Assembly: GCA_963575745.1 (NCBI GenBank)
Contig: CAUYUJ010003669.1
Coordinates: 226,448-290,447, forward strand
DNA length: 64,000 nt
From: Prorocentrum cordatum
Lineage: Eukaryota; Sar; Dinophyceae; Prorocentrales; Prorocentraceae
Reading direction: 5' to 3'
Shown here: positions 21,305 to 32,433 of the stretch, piece after piece
How positions within the stretch are numbered: the stretch's first letter is position 1
Layout of the letters: every line of letters begins with the position of its first letter
Notes under the pieces: model-generated
What the model saw: the letters and a program-made list of their open reading frames with translations, nothing else
Database searches by the model: none
What the model was told of the DNA's origin: nothing
Translations under genes and position numbers: made by a program

Positions 21305-22337
21305 CTAATGCTGCTTTCCTAGGGGCTCCAACTTGCAGGTCGGGTCGCACCTGGGTAATTTCCTCATGGGGCATCTGTAGCTTGGCGGCTCCGGTCTGTC
21401 AGGGAAGCCTTTATCCAGGCGCGGGTGGGATCCCAACTGAACCCTCCGCACCGGGTCGGACGGGATATGACCCCTCGTCCACAGCCAACTCACACGCGCG
21501 CAGCGTTCCACCACTTCCAGGCTTAGGGAGGGACCCAGCTCCATTGCGACTCCACCCTCAGTGATGCGCGGGTACGCACCGTGAGTCCACTCGGGTCTGC
21601 ACGCGCCATCATCCACATCGCGCCCTCCAAGATTCCACAGTGATAGGTAGAGACGGAGGTGCTCCATGAGTACCATGCACATCTTCCCACGGCGAAGAGA
21701 CATGCGCTCGTAATCATAATGCAGCACCCGACCCGCCAGCAAGAAAAAGGCCGTCTCGTTCGCGATGTCCGCTGCGTCAATCTCCAGCATCCCGGGGCCA
21801 AGGATTCGGTCGGGCGGGACGTGGCAACCTTTATCACGGCGGGTGAGCACAGGCAAGGTCGGCACCAGTGCTCTTATCCTATACCGAAGATCCTGCGAAG
21901 TGTCCGCTCACAGTCGAGGCGCTTGCGTCGTCTATTATTTGGATTCGCTCGGTAGGCGAAGGCGCTCTCAAACGAAACCGCGGAGAGATTCCCCCAACGT
22001 TTGTCCGTCGCCTTTTGGGCCCACTGACCAGCATGACATGCTGATCAGCGGTCATGCGTGGCCTCGGCATCTGGAAAGTGGCCTCAACATGTGGGTCATT
22101 GCACTCGACAGTCGCGATTTCTAAGCATTCCACGATGTTCATTTTCTTGCCTCCTGGGGGATCCCACACTTGATCACGAATCACGGGGTAGGTATTACCT
22201 ATCCCGCCATGGTAGCGAAGGCCGCGAAGACGAAGAACGTACCCGGACGCAACCTTCACCCAGAAAGCCCTCCATATGTCGTCGGAGACCATAGCTCCTC
22301 CCGGCTGAAAGGCGCAGCCAAGTCTGAACAGAGACAT
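21305..22337 (-). pseudogene. Unknown minus-strand coding region in two frames, element-1 extra block
   Basis: Two adjacent frames (21879-22337 then 21305-21865) are separated by 13 bp and probably form one protein broken by a frameshift. The first reads SDDIWRAFWVKVASGYVLRL and VIRDQVWDPPGGKKMNIVEC; the second VLHYDYERMSLRRGKMCMVL and MEHLRLYLSLWNLGG. Composition is protein-like with many aromatic residues. No family recognised. It is the best-looking unknown coding region of the block. Confidence 0.4.
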
Positions 22338-22339
22338 GT

Positions 22340-23650
22340 GAGAAAGCCAGCGAAATTGGGGTTGAAGTTGGCGTTGTCTGGGTCAGTGACCTTCGGCAGT
22401 CTAAGTTTGCACTTCAACTGCTTCGCGACAGCGGCAACCTCCTCCGCGGCGCAACCGTGTCCGAGGCCGAAGATGATGCAGGCAAGGCACCTTGTGCCAT
22501 TTGGCCACGTGCTCTTTCCAATATCCCCCCCTCGTCTCCCAAAACCTCGCGGCCCCGTCAGTGTCCGTCCTCATGTCGCCCCCCTGCGAATCCATCCAGA
22601 GGTGCAACGACTCGTTTCAATAATCATCGACGTCGACAGGTTCATAGATGCGAGGAAAGTTGCGGTCGCATTTGACGTTTCAGGACTATTCAAGATGCTC
22701 GACAGCCTGCTCGACAGCGGGCTCCCGTTTCAGGACTATTCAAAATGCTTTCCGCCACGTCAACAAGATCGAAATTCTCTGATCAACATCGCGGATGACC
22801 TCCCAAAACAACTCTGGTCGTCTGGGTATCCGAACGCATTCGGGGCGCCACCCTCGCGGTGGAACATAGTTCCCCAGGGTCCGCGGAGATGGCCGCGCGA
22901 GACGCGCGCCGGCATCTGGAACACAGGAAGAGGTGACTGCCTCGCCGAAGGCGCTCGGCGCATAACACCGGCGCGCGCCGCCGGCCCGCGCGCGATGAGC
23001 GTTCTCGAAGAGGCTGGCCCTGATGCGGGCGACCGCGGCGCGCGCGGTGAAGGCTTCAAGAAGCAGCCGCGCAATCGCGGTGGGGGCCTGGAGGCATGTG
23101 GGCGGCGCGGGCGCCGGTGCCCGAGTTGTCTTGAGCCGACGCGACACCGGGCATGCCCGGGCCAGGAGAGGCACATGCGACGGAGGCGACAGCAGCATAC
23201 CCAGCAGCAACAATACTTGCAACTAGCTGGTGTACACGTCTTGCAAAGTCGCCCGTGCTATCCTCGGCAATGTTGCAATCCCGACCGCGCGCTTCAAAGT
23301 GCTGGTCCGTTACATCACAAGCCCGAAAATTCCCATCAGCAATGATCGCAGAATGTGTAGCAATGCTCCACGGCTTTTCAGTACATTATCCCGATGTATT
23401 CGTGCGGACACAAGCGCACCCATGCAGTCTTACACGGCTCATACCGTTTTTAAGAAGGTATTTACGTACCTGAGGATCACGCAAATAAACACACGGCGGC
23501 GGCCAATCTAATATGCGGCACCAGTTTGTTTATTACCTTCTCCGTGTGCCTTTGAAATGCCCAAAGCAGCCTCCGAAATGTCGCCGTGTGACCCCTTAGT
23601 CGTTTGAATGCCATCTCGTCGCCGCTTCGATAACACATCACTTCTTTCGC
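22340..23650. other. Element-1 internal DNA between RNase H and the extra block
   Basis: Plus- and minus-strand frames overlap and none is convincing. A 22-bp direct repeat containing TTTCAGGACTATTCAA occurs at about 22677 and 22729. Confidence 0.3.
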
Positions 23651-23653
23651 GCA

Positions 23654-25012
23654 TTACCAGCGTGAACCACCCGTGCATGGTATGGAGCCCCACAATGTAA
23701 TGTGAGTTCCGCAATAATCAACGATATTCTTTGCGGCAAACGCGAATCCTGCCACCGTAACCACATCGTGTTCCTCTGTCAAGCGTACCACTTTGCATCT
23801 CTGATCCATCATGTTCCCAGGTCTGCCCAATGTGCTATTCGGCACGCAACAAAAAATCCAACAAGACACTTTTCGGGTGGGCCGATGTACTGGAAGAGCC
23901 CCCAGTACCGACGCACTAAGATTCTCCCGCAACAGCCGTCTGCGCGCGAGGCTTAGCGTCAACCTTGGCCATGCCTTTGTTCGGGCGCTCGGGCTTCTTC
24001 GCAGCACTTTTACCTGCGATCCCCCCACCAGCGATCCCCCCACCACTTGCATCCCAGCCTCGGCTCAAGGACCCCCCCCCGGGTTTGATAGGTAGGGCGT
24101 TCTCACCATCAAAAAAGGATTTCACGTAACTTTCGTTGCTACTCGCCCACCAGAATGTTGGCACGACCACCTGGAGAAGATATATCACTTTAGCCCACGA
24201 GAGAAGCTGTTCAAACCTCTTGATACCAACGTCAGCGGCTTGCTCCTGCGCAGGGCAGAAAGACAGATCGATGACAACTCTCGCAAACGTTCCGCCACTG
24301 CTGCAGCGTCAAAACGATGCGTCCGTGGCAGGTGCATCAGATTTTGCGATCCTCGGGCCTGACAGATTTCACAATTGCTTGACTATCCTCCATGAGCTCG
24401 GCCTTACGGGGCCTTCCCAGCAGTCGTTCCAACAGCGGCAGTGCTGGCAGAAATTCCCGTCGACCTGCCTCATCTGCCGATGCGGTCTTTGCCTCGAGAG
24501 TACTGTGCGATGTGGCAGTCTGTCTCATCGAGTTGCAGCTCTGTAGAACCCTCGTGTTGGGCCCCCACAATTCCTGCGCGTTGGCGCTCGTGCTCCGATG
24601 CGTCCTGATGTAACTGGCCAAGTCAGCATCCGCATAGGGTTCATCTCCCACCCAAGACGCCATTCGGTAGCGTGGAGCTGGTGGCGGAAGAGTTATATGT
24701 CTTGCTGTTCGGTCCACATGTCACGCACGATGCCAGCGTGCACGTTGCCCTAAGCAAATCATATCTGGCCATCCTCGCGCCGCAGAGGATCTTCGCAAGT
24801 ACCTTCGCAGCTATCGGTTGTAGTACTCCCGATGGGGCAGGGGGTCGTGGGTTTGGAGACCAGTCGTCGACCGCAGGTCGCCCGCCCACCGCTGGTGCCG
24901 TGTCCTTTGGACCAACGTTAGCTTCGACCCCCGTGCATTCCGCTATAGCCTCCTCGGCTGGGCGAACCCCCTCTCCACGGGGACCGCCCTGCCTGTCCTC
25001 CAAGCTAGTCAA
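23654..25012 (-). pseudogene. Element 1 pol: RNase H domain, frameshifted
   Basis: The RT-RNase H connection reads KVLAKILCGARMARYDLLRA and ends TLASCVT (24641-25012). The next frame (24337-24717) gives YRMASWVGDEPYADADLASY with the first RNase H Asp in the YADAD motif, then THRSTSANAQELWGP, SHSTLEAKTASADEAG (the catalytic Glu region) and LMEDSQAIVKSV. A third frame (23654-24188) reads the hydrophobic/basic tail. Copia RNase H domains show the same order: D-A-D, R-S-T-S, H-S-T-x-E-A-E and E-D-N-Q. At least two frameshifts separate these pieces, so the protein is not made. Confidence 0.8.
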
Positions 25013-25386
25013 CTAAGGGCCTTAAGGAGTGCCAGCCAGCGTATCAGTCTCAGGATCTGCATCCGTCAGCTCCGCGTAGAATTTAACGCATGACGTGGAG
25101 AAATCTTCCATGCCACATCCCATAACCTGCTCCACTACTCTGGGCCCCGGTACGCAAGGCTTCCTGGGCCCCTCATCTTCGGCTTCATTGACAGGGCCAT
25201 CGGTCGTCTCAGCCGGTCCGGCGGGTGTAAAGAAACAGCTGAGGTCCTCGTTCCTCGGGCTCTGCATAGCAGGTCGGCACAAAGCAGCCGATCGCGCGCC
25301 CCCCCCCGGACCACGAACATCGTCGCCGGTGCAGTGGTAAAGCAACAGTTGCCATGTTCCTGGGATACATAAAACCCCCTGGAAGC

Positions 25387-27029
25387 TCAACGGAAATCCT
25401 GTCCCAGCTGATTTCCCGCGGGTTCGTCGGACCCTCCAATTCTTCCCAGGTGTCGCAATCCATTGCCACCCGCCGAACTGCTGACCTCCAATCGGGGCCC
25501 GACGGCAGCGACGGCCTGAAGCGTTTCGCGTTGGCGCCACATCGTACCCGCGCGCATTTGCCCAGGAGAAACGGGGCATGATCGGTCTGCATATGCCGGG
25601 GTCGCCCCTGCAACCATCGCCAAAGCAGGATCATTGAAACCGACATTCGCGGCTGCCGCGCCCTTCGACTTCCTAGCCTTGGGGAGCGGAGGATTCAACG
25701 CCACTGGATCTTCACCATGCCAGTCAATCCACCTTTCCGAGAATCTATGCTCGCAACCCAGGTACAGTCCGACTGGGGCAGGCGGGTCTATATCGAAACC
25801 CTTAGGTGCGGTCTCAGAAGGACTCAGTATGAGGTCACATCCTTTCGGTAATGTGACAGCTAACATATACAACTTGAAATCGTCTACGTACACTATCAAG
25901 AAGAGCACCAAACCCCGGGTGGTGATACCAGCTGCGCCGCGACGGGATCGGTTCAAACCCCTTTGATATAACGTGAGCCTCCAAGTGCTTCTCACGATGT
26001 CATCCAGCGACTGGATGACCATACAACGCTAGTCTCAGAGGGCGCACTGGGTCGCGCCTACCTGCCCAACTATCGGGCCATGCCTAGGTGGTCTGACCCA
26101 AGTCAGCGTTCCTCCCAGCAATGACTGAGCATGCGCGTGGCGCGCATCAGCCTGTTGCATATCATGCGCGGGAAGAGACCGAAAGTATCGGCGGCCTTGT
26201 TTGCCTGCGCTATTGCGGGGCAGGATGAGAACTCTTGAGATAGTGCTACGTTCATATCTTGATCGACGACGTCAGATCCGTCAAAAACAACACGCGCCTT
26301 GAACTTCCTGTCTATGTGTCCCTCAGGCAGTTCGGCGTTCTTCTCGACGAGGATTGCAATGCGCCTGCCGATGTGGAAGGTTTTGCCGCCCATCTGCTTT
26401 CGTACTCGGCTTAGCTCCATTGCCTCGCCCATATCCCACGCGTCGATTTCGCGTGATCGGTCCCATTCCTTCTTCAAAGCTGCGGTGGCCCCTTCACGGT
26501 TTGTCACCTCGGCCTTCGTCGCCGGCCTGGCCACGCAGGCATCGCGACGCATGCCCGCAACCCACTTCGACGGGGCAACGAACGGATTTGACTCGTCACA
26601 CCGATCGAAATTGTGTGCGACATGGTTATAGCATGACATCGCCACCGCTTCCTTCTCCAAGTGCCGGTAACTGCTGCCATCTTGTAATCTCAAAGGCATG
26701 CGTGGAATGCAACGCCTGCCGGCAGCGGCCGCGCAGGTCAGGCCCGTGGTACCCCCAGCAGTCTGAATACCAGAGTCGACGCCAAAGGCATCGCCCACGC
26801 CATGTGCTCCATCTCGACCAATATGTTCCACATCTTCTTCTGCAGCGCCGCCGGCATAGCCGTGCAACGCAATTAGGAACGGGGGCTCCTCACCCACGGC
26901 TGACATTACGTACTTGACCAGGGGTCGTGGAATGGCATTGCCGATCTCTTGAAGCAAGTCGGTGTTCGGGCCTGGGTCTTCAAGTCCATGGAACCCCTTT
27001 TCCATCTGCTTTGAACTCAGACATCGCAT
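25387..27029 (-). pseudogene. Element 1 pol: reverse transcriptase, frameshifted
   Basis: The fingers part (26103-27029) contains REIDAWDMGEAMELSRVRKQ, then HIGRRIAILVEKNAELPEGH and KFKARVVFDGSDVVDQDMNV, matching the conserved Copia-type start (kARvVf-G--v-D). Near 26010-26045 another frame reads LRLALYGHPVAG followed by a stop. The palm follows in 25387-26022 with LVLFLIVYVDDFKLYM, the YVDD catalytic box, and VGLYLGCEHRF. Order and spacing are as in Copia RT, with at least two frame changes. Two catalytic Asp of YVDD survive, but the frame breaks make the copy inactive. Confidence 0.85.
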
Positions 27030-27367
27030 TTACCCTAGTTGGGCCTCCCATCTTCCGCCACCGAGCTGGGTGAGCACCTAGATTTGCCGAATAGTCAGTT
27101 GTACGTTCTTGTCGGCCAAGCCTTTCCGAACTCAGGGCCTTCCGTCTCCGCGGTATTTGGTGCCGATAGTGACGACGTTATGCTCGCAATTTTCGCCCGT
27201 CTGTTGATGCTGGGTGGTTCGCGCAATGATCTGATCAAACTTTGGTCCACCCATGTCTTGATACTCTGACTGTCTTGATACTCTGACTCATCTCTCAGCC
27301 AACAAGCCCCCGATAGCGCAGGAACAATGCGCAGAGGGTCCTTCATCGTCCGTCGGGCCTTCCCCCA

Positions 27368-28619
27368 CTACTTCGACAGCCGCCTGCCCCGCTCCCTCGT
27401 CGCGGGCAGGAAGCGGCGGTGTCTCGACCGCAGCAAAAAAGCTTCCAGCTGATCCGATTGACGGCGCGGACCCACCTCGGACGACTGACCGCCGTCTCGG
27501 GGCTTCTTGCGCTTGCCGTCAGAAGCGCTCCCCAGACAACAGACCTCCCCAGTCGACCGACGGCGTCGCCATAGACGCGATGTCATAAGCCTTACGGCAG
27601 CTCCCGGAGGCCCATTATCCGCCGCGCCGCCCTGGCCCGTTTCAACGCCGGCCTCGACGCCGATGTCGGTCCAGATCTGTTCCGGTTTTTCTACAGCAGG
27701 CCTTCGCCCGTCTTCCTTCATGCCTGTCTTAGAGTTCAGTCCGTCAAATTGTTCCAGAGTCACGCAGCATTGGTCGGGCCCCCCCCGCCCCCCCGCACGG
27801 TGGACATAGCCCAGGAAAGTGCCCGCCCTAGTCCGAGGGCCCGCCTTGGGCTGCTTGACGCGAGACTCCAGGGGCGGGAGGTACCTCGCGGCAGAGCCGA
27901 GGGGTGCCAAGGACCGGTCGAATGAAGTACCATCTCTTCTTCCACGCAGAACCATCCGCATCTCTCTCCTGCGCATTGTAACACAAGCACAAGTAAGGCA
28001 CAGCACCTACCAAGTATGGGGCCCGTAGCCCCGCTTCTCGCCCCGTCCTGCACAATGGCATTGGCCCTCTCAGCGACTGGGATGTGCTCCTTGTTCGCGG
28101 GCTGCGTGGAATCGTGAGCGGTCATGGACTCGCCTCAGGGGGTGCAATTCAATGACTTGCAAGCCCTCGTCCATTCAGGGGCCGCGTCCGCGTAGATGCA
28201 TTCTAGCTTATCAGCGGGCGTCTTCAAACTCACAAAAAATCAACCACATGCTCAGCCGACTTGTCGCGGGTGCTCTGGCTAACCAAGAACCCAGTGCACC
28301 CGTCACGTAGCGTCGCGCACGAGGTTTCCCCGTAGAGTCCCCTCGAGAGCTCATCAGCCGCGAACCAGTGGTCCATTGTGCTCAAGCCACCAAACTTCTT
28401 CAGCTCCGAATATGGTCGTATCTGCTTGTGAATATTGTTTTTTTCTGCCGCTGTTGCGGCCTCAACGTCGTTGCCCGCTGGCACGTCGAACAGAAAGGGT
28501 TCTTCGGCATGAGTGAGCAGTTGTTGGCGCGATACTGCCTCCCGTTGAAGACGCTCGTACTTCGTCGTCCCCGCAAGTCCTGCATCTTCTATTGGGTCCT
28601 CCCCGGGGTCCTCGATCAT
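27368..28619 (-). pseudogene. Element 1 pol: integrase, frameshifted
   Basis: The N-terminal part (28230-28619) reads FGGLSTMDHWFAADELSRGL and ETSCATLRDGCTGFLVSQST, matching the start of the rve-type catalytic core with its Asp. The core C-terminal part continues at 28125 with QPANKEHIPVAERANAIVQD, carrying a Glu-containing helix, then shifts frame (27828-28061) to LRAPYLVGAVPYLCLCYNAQ. The tail (27368-28006) reads PLGSAARYLPPLESRVKQPK and TFLGYVHRAGGRGG, as Copia-type integrases do after the core. The section between the two halves is disrupted. Position before RT identifies the element as Copia-like. Confidence 0.8.
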
Positions 28620-28621
28620 CT

Positions 28622-29038
28622 CTACGGCTCCCAGCTCCTCGGTCGCCGCATCGGCGACTTCTTTTTACCTGGCGCAGACATTGCCGTCGCGCGACAGGGC
28701 ATGGCCCCGCCCGCGTTCTGACGCGCCTTCGTGATCTTGCCGCGAACAAAACCAGTGCCCGTGCTTGTCCACCCTAGCTCTGCTGCTTCAATAGGCTCAT
28801 CGTAGAAATAAGTGGGCATGCTGGACTGCGGCGCCAATGCGCCGACCGTGGCCAAACATCCCAAGGCACCGTCCGACTGAATCTCCAGCTCGCCGTTCGA
28901 GCGAGAATCTTCTGCCATCACATGTCGCGAGCGCAACTCAAGGGTCGCGCGGCGCCGGGGCGCCTGGGGCGGGGGGCCACCCAGCGTGCCAGGGCCATTC
29001 AAATAAGGCCTCGCGCCGATCTCCACGTGCGCGCCCAC
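28622..29038 (-). pseudogene. Element 1 pol: spacer between protease and integrase
   Basis: A 138-codon frame (ELEIQSDGALGCLATVGALA) between the protease remnants and the integrase. Such spacers are variable in Copia-type polyproteins and carry no known domain. It is disordered at its N-terminus. Confidence 0.4.
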
Positions 29039-29159
29039 CGCTCAAGCCGGGATGGGCAGGCGGGAACTGCCTCGTCAACTTGGCCCAAGGCCCCTCTGTC
29101 ATTCATGGGAAAGGAAAGAATCTTGCCCTCGACTGAGGGTTCCAACCTTCTCCCCTGTG

Positions 29160-29699
29160 ACAGCGGCAGGCACGGCGCTCTGCCGGTTGTCCAGTGAAAA
29201 ACTGCAACCGTGGTCCATGCGGAGCTGGCCCACTGAAATCACTCTCGGAGTTTCCTGCATGACACCCGCCTCCATCTCCTATTTAGCCAGCCTGTCGCTG
29301 GCGATCTTGGCGGTGCCGAGAGCTCTCGACTGAACGCCCGCAATATACAGGGCGATGGGATCGGCCAGAGGAGAGATCCTGTCGACCATTCCTCCTTCGT
29401 GCAAGTTCTTGACGTAGATCAGATTCGAGCCGCAGCCCCGCGTCGACGATGAACCTTATTGGTCCAGGACGAACGGCGCCCAACTTCTTATCCCTCACTT
29501 TTCTAGCAGACACAGCAGCAACGGGGTCGCCGTCATGCCCACTGCTGGCGTCAGTCAGCTCGCCATCGGACTGTTGCTCCCAGCAAGCCCACATGTGCCA
29601 GACTTCGTGCTCCAGCGCCGAAGCATAATTTAATACCTGCTGCGCCTGGATATTCACCCTTTCGCGCGCGCTTCGCAGCCCACTGAGGATCACACTCAA
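29160..29699 (-). pseudogene. Element 1 pol: aspartic protease, decayed
   Basis: The frame at 29283-29699 includes RPGPIRFIVDAGLRLESDLR: hydrophobic-D-A/T/S-G is the retropepsin active-site pattern, here with Ala at the second position. In a second frame the minus strand continues LADPIALYIAGVQSRALGTA and later ETPRVISVGQL, typical of the region after the active site in this kind of protease (a conserved ISVG/LSIG block). Frame changes and the DAG instead of DT/SG suggest an inactive copy. Confidence 0.65.
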
Positions 29700-30068
29700 G
29701 AGGGCTTCCCCGTGTATTTGGTACCGACCAGTTTACCTTCCTCTTCGGTCGGGAAGTCCAAATTGCTGGATGCGGCGGGCTCGGGTCTACGCGCAACTGA
29801 CCGGGGCGCGTTTTTGTTCGGGCATTCGCGTTGACAAGGCGCTCCCCCTAGGCCCGCCATTCCTCAATGATTCAAGGGCCTGTTTCGAAAGGGAACGACG
29901 AGATTCCGCACGCCTGGAGACACCTCAGCAAGTTCACACACAGGTAATCTCTGGCCCCGCACTGCGCATTTGCTGGCACGGCCAGGCCAATGCGCCCACG
30001 CCCATTCACCCGGACGTCCGTACTCCGCCCGCCCTCGCCAGATCTTCGTCCGAGGGCCGGCATCCTGC

Positions 30069-31654
30069 CTATTGGCGGCACTTGGGATCCAAACAAACTC
30101 CAATTATCGAGGCAAGGCAGCAGCGATCGACTGCGGCCACGCCCAGGCCGACGCCGGCGACATAGTCGCCGCCCGCCGGCCACTCCGGCCACGGGCGTCC
30201 AAGGGCGTTGCCCCTGCCCCAACAATCCTTACCAAACTGGCAAGTTGATCCGGCCAGGTGCCTCCAGCATTGTCGCTTCTCCTTCGTCCTGCCCTTCCCC
30301 TTCGCCTTGTCCTCGCCCCTGCCCTGCGATGGCGCGGCGTGCTTCTTCGCGCGCTGAGCCGCTGCCGACGTCTGCTCCTTGCCGCGCTTGCTGGGGGGGG
30401 ATTTTCCGATCTTGTCCAAACGCGCCTCGCACTTGTCGCGGGGGAACTTCCCGCCGGCGTGGCCCGACGACGATCGCGAAGACATGTCTCGGAAGACAAG
30501 GGGGAATATCCACGGCCAAACGCATGGCACAAGCCAGTCTTCTTGCAATTCGCATTGGAGGCGCGACTCTGCAAGCGATCGCGGCCCCTGCCGCCGCCCA
30601 CGGGGCGATCGGACTGGCGATCTTGGCTCCGGCCACGGTCGCCGCTCTTATCCTTTCCACCCCCTTTCTCCGTGCCCTTCTCTTTCTTCTTCCTCTTCCC
30701 ACCGCTCTTTCGGCCGTCTCTGCCCGACTGGGCAGGTGCAGCTTGGGCCGGGGCGGCGGAGTCTCCACTCCCCTTTGGGCGCTGGCATTCACGCTGCGCT
30801 CGGGTGCATGGGCATATGCCATTGAGGAACTTGTTGCGCGGTGCCGATTTCTTGAGGCGGCCGTCCTTCATGCGCAGATTTTGGCTGCCTTTGCCAGTCC
30901 TTTCTCCTCCTCCTTCGCCATTGCCGCCTCTCGCAAGAAGACCTCGGGAGTTCCGCGTCCTCCGCTGCTTCTCTCAATAGTATGCCCTCTTTCAATGCGC
31001 GTGAATTCACTCGCCCTCGATGACAGCCATTCGTAAGTCTTCATGCCAGTGCCATACTCATCGCTGCAATGATCATTGCGTACAAGGATGAACTGCATGC
31101 CAGGGCATCTCTGCATTTGGCGGTAGCAATATGCCTGCATGGCGGGGCGAAAAGACTTGCCCGCACCGCTGATTTTAATCTCCATGAGATCCGCGCACGT
31201 GCACGCCTGTCCATGATCCTGCTGGGTAGTCACGCGCACGGCGCTGATGCACAAAATCTCACGACCCTTCATCACGCTTCTGGCGGTCTGCGAGGCGGTA
31301 TCTAACCGTTCGAATTCGCCCGCAAGATGGCGTAATTGTGAATTGTGACGATGACTGTCGGTCCTTGACGATCTTGTTGAGCTTCGACCTGAGGTTAGCT
31401 GCGATGACCAGGTCAGGCCGGATGAAAACACCCGAGCCCCTCAGACCCTTCGCATCAACACTCTTCATGCCCCCCCCAACAAAAAAACGATATCCAGATA
31501 CCGGCCCCCTCGCAACTCGGCGAGGCCGAAGCCGCCGCCCTGGCGACATTGCGCCACCACCGCTGGTAGTTGGCAGCGTCGGGAATCTCTGCCAAGACGA
31601 TCTTCTCCGCGCAACCTGCGTCGCCCCAATGCGGGATAGAGGCCAGGGCAACAT
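30069..31654 (-). pseudogene. Element 1 gag: C-terminal half with degenerate zinc fingers
   Basis: Frames at 31259-31654 and 30868-31431 read DLVIAANLRSKLNKIVKDRQ and RQMQRCPGMQFILVRNDHCS, then MKTYEWLSSRASEFTR, fitting the helical capsid-like core of Copia-type gag. Downstream (30104-30871, then 30069-30548) come GICPCTRAQREC and QCWRHLAGSTCQFGKDC, which look like broken CCCH-type zinc fingers (C-x8-C-x5-C, last His missing), in a Lys/Gly/Arg-rich context suited to RNA binding. At least three frames are used, so the copy is dead. Confidence 0.65.
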
Positions 31655-32351
31655 CCGGCGACGGGAACGGGAGGGGCATTGCCGCCCCCGCCGCCGCCGC
31701 CTGGCGAGCCTCCTCCAGGCGGCCCTCCGCCACGCCAGCGCCAGCGATCTGGATTGTTTTCCCCGTCTCCATCAGGCGATGTATGTCCGTCGTCTTCAAG
31801 GAAGAAATCGTCGTGACCCTCGCCGTCGCCATCGTCGTCATCTTCGCCGCCATCGCCAGGGGGGCCCGTGCCCAGGTGTCTAGGCACTGGCGCCTTCTGC
31901 GGGGGCGTCGACTCATCCCCCGCATCCTCCTTCTTGAAGATGCTCGGCAAGCTCCCCGGCGCTGGAGGGCGCGCCCAGGGAAGGAGGTAGCTGCGCTGGC
32001 GCGGGCTGCCGCCGATTCTGTAATTCCCGCGGTGGCAGCCGCTTCAGCCCTTTCCTCGCGCTTCTCCTGGGCCCCTACCCTGCGTTCAGCGCGCATCCTG
32101 GCATTCTTCTCTTCGCGCTGCATCGCCTGCTCGAGTTCCTCCTTGATTTTCTTGCGTCCGGCACTCGCGGCTTCCTCAAACTCAGGAAGCTTCTTCGACT
32201 CGACGCTCTCAGCCCGAAGAGCATCGCTTCCCGGGGCGCAGCCGCGGGCGTGAACGGGCCAAAGCGAGCGGCCGCGAGAGGGCGGCCTCGGCGTAGACGC
32301 AGCGGCGCTGTGCCCCTGAAGTTTCCTCTTGGCCCGACGTTCCTCGCTCAC
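31455..32351 (-). pseudogene. Element 1 gag: middle part
   Basis: A 298-codon frame with a charged helical stretch (GRKKIKEELEQAMQREEKNA) and, near its end, EIPDAANYQRWWRNVARAAA, the Trp-containing block found at the entry to the helical gag core in Copia-type elements. It follows the N-terminal frame 32434-33915 and overlaps the next gag frame by about 200 bp, so a frameshift separates them. Confidence 0.6.
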
Positions 32352-32433
32352 TTTCGCGCGGGGCCTTCCCTCGTCCTCGTTCTTCTTTGCTGCCGACCAC
32401 TGTCCGCAGCAGCGCGCGCATCTTGCCCCCGTT

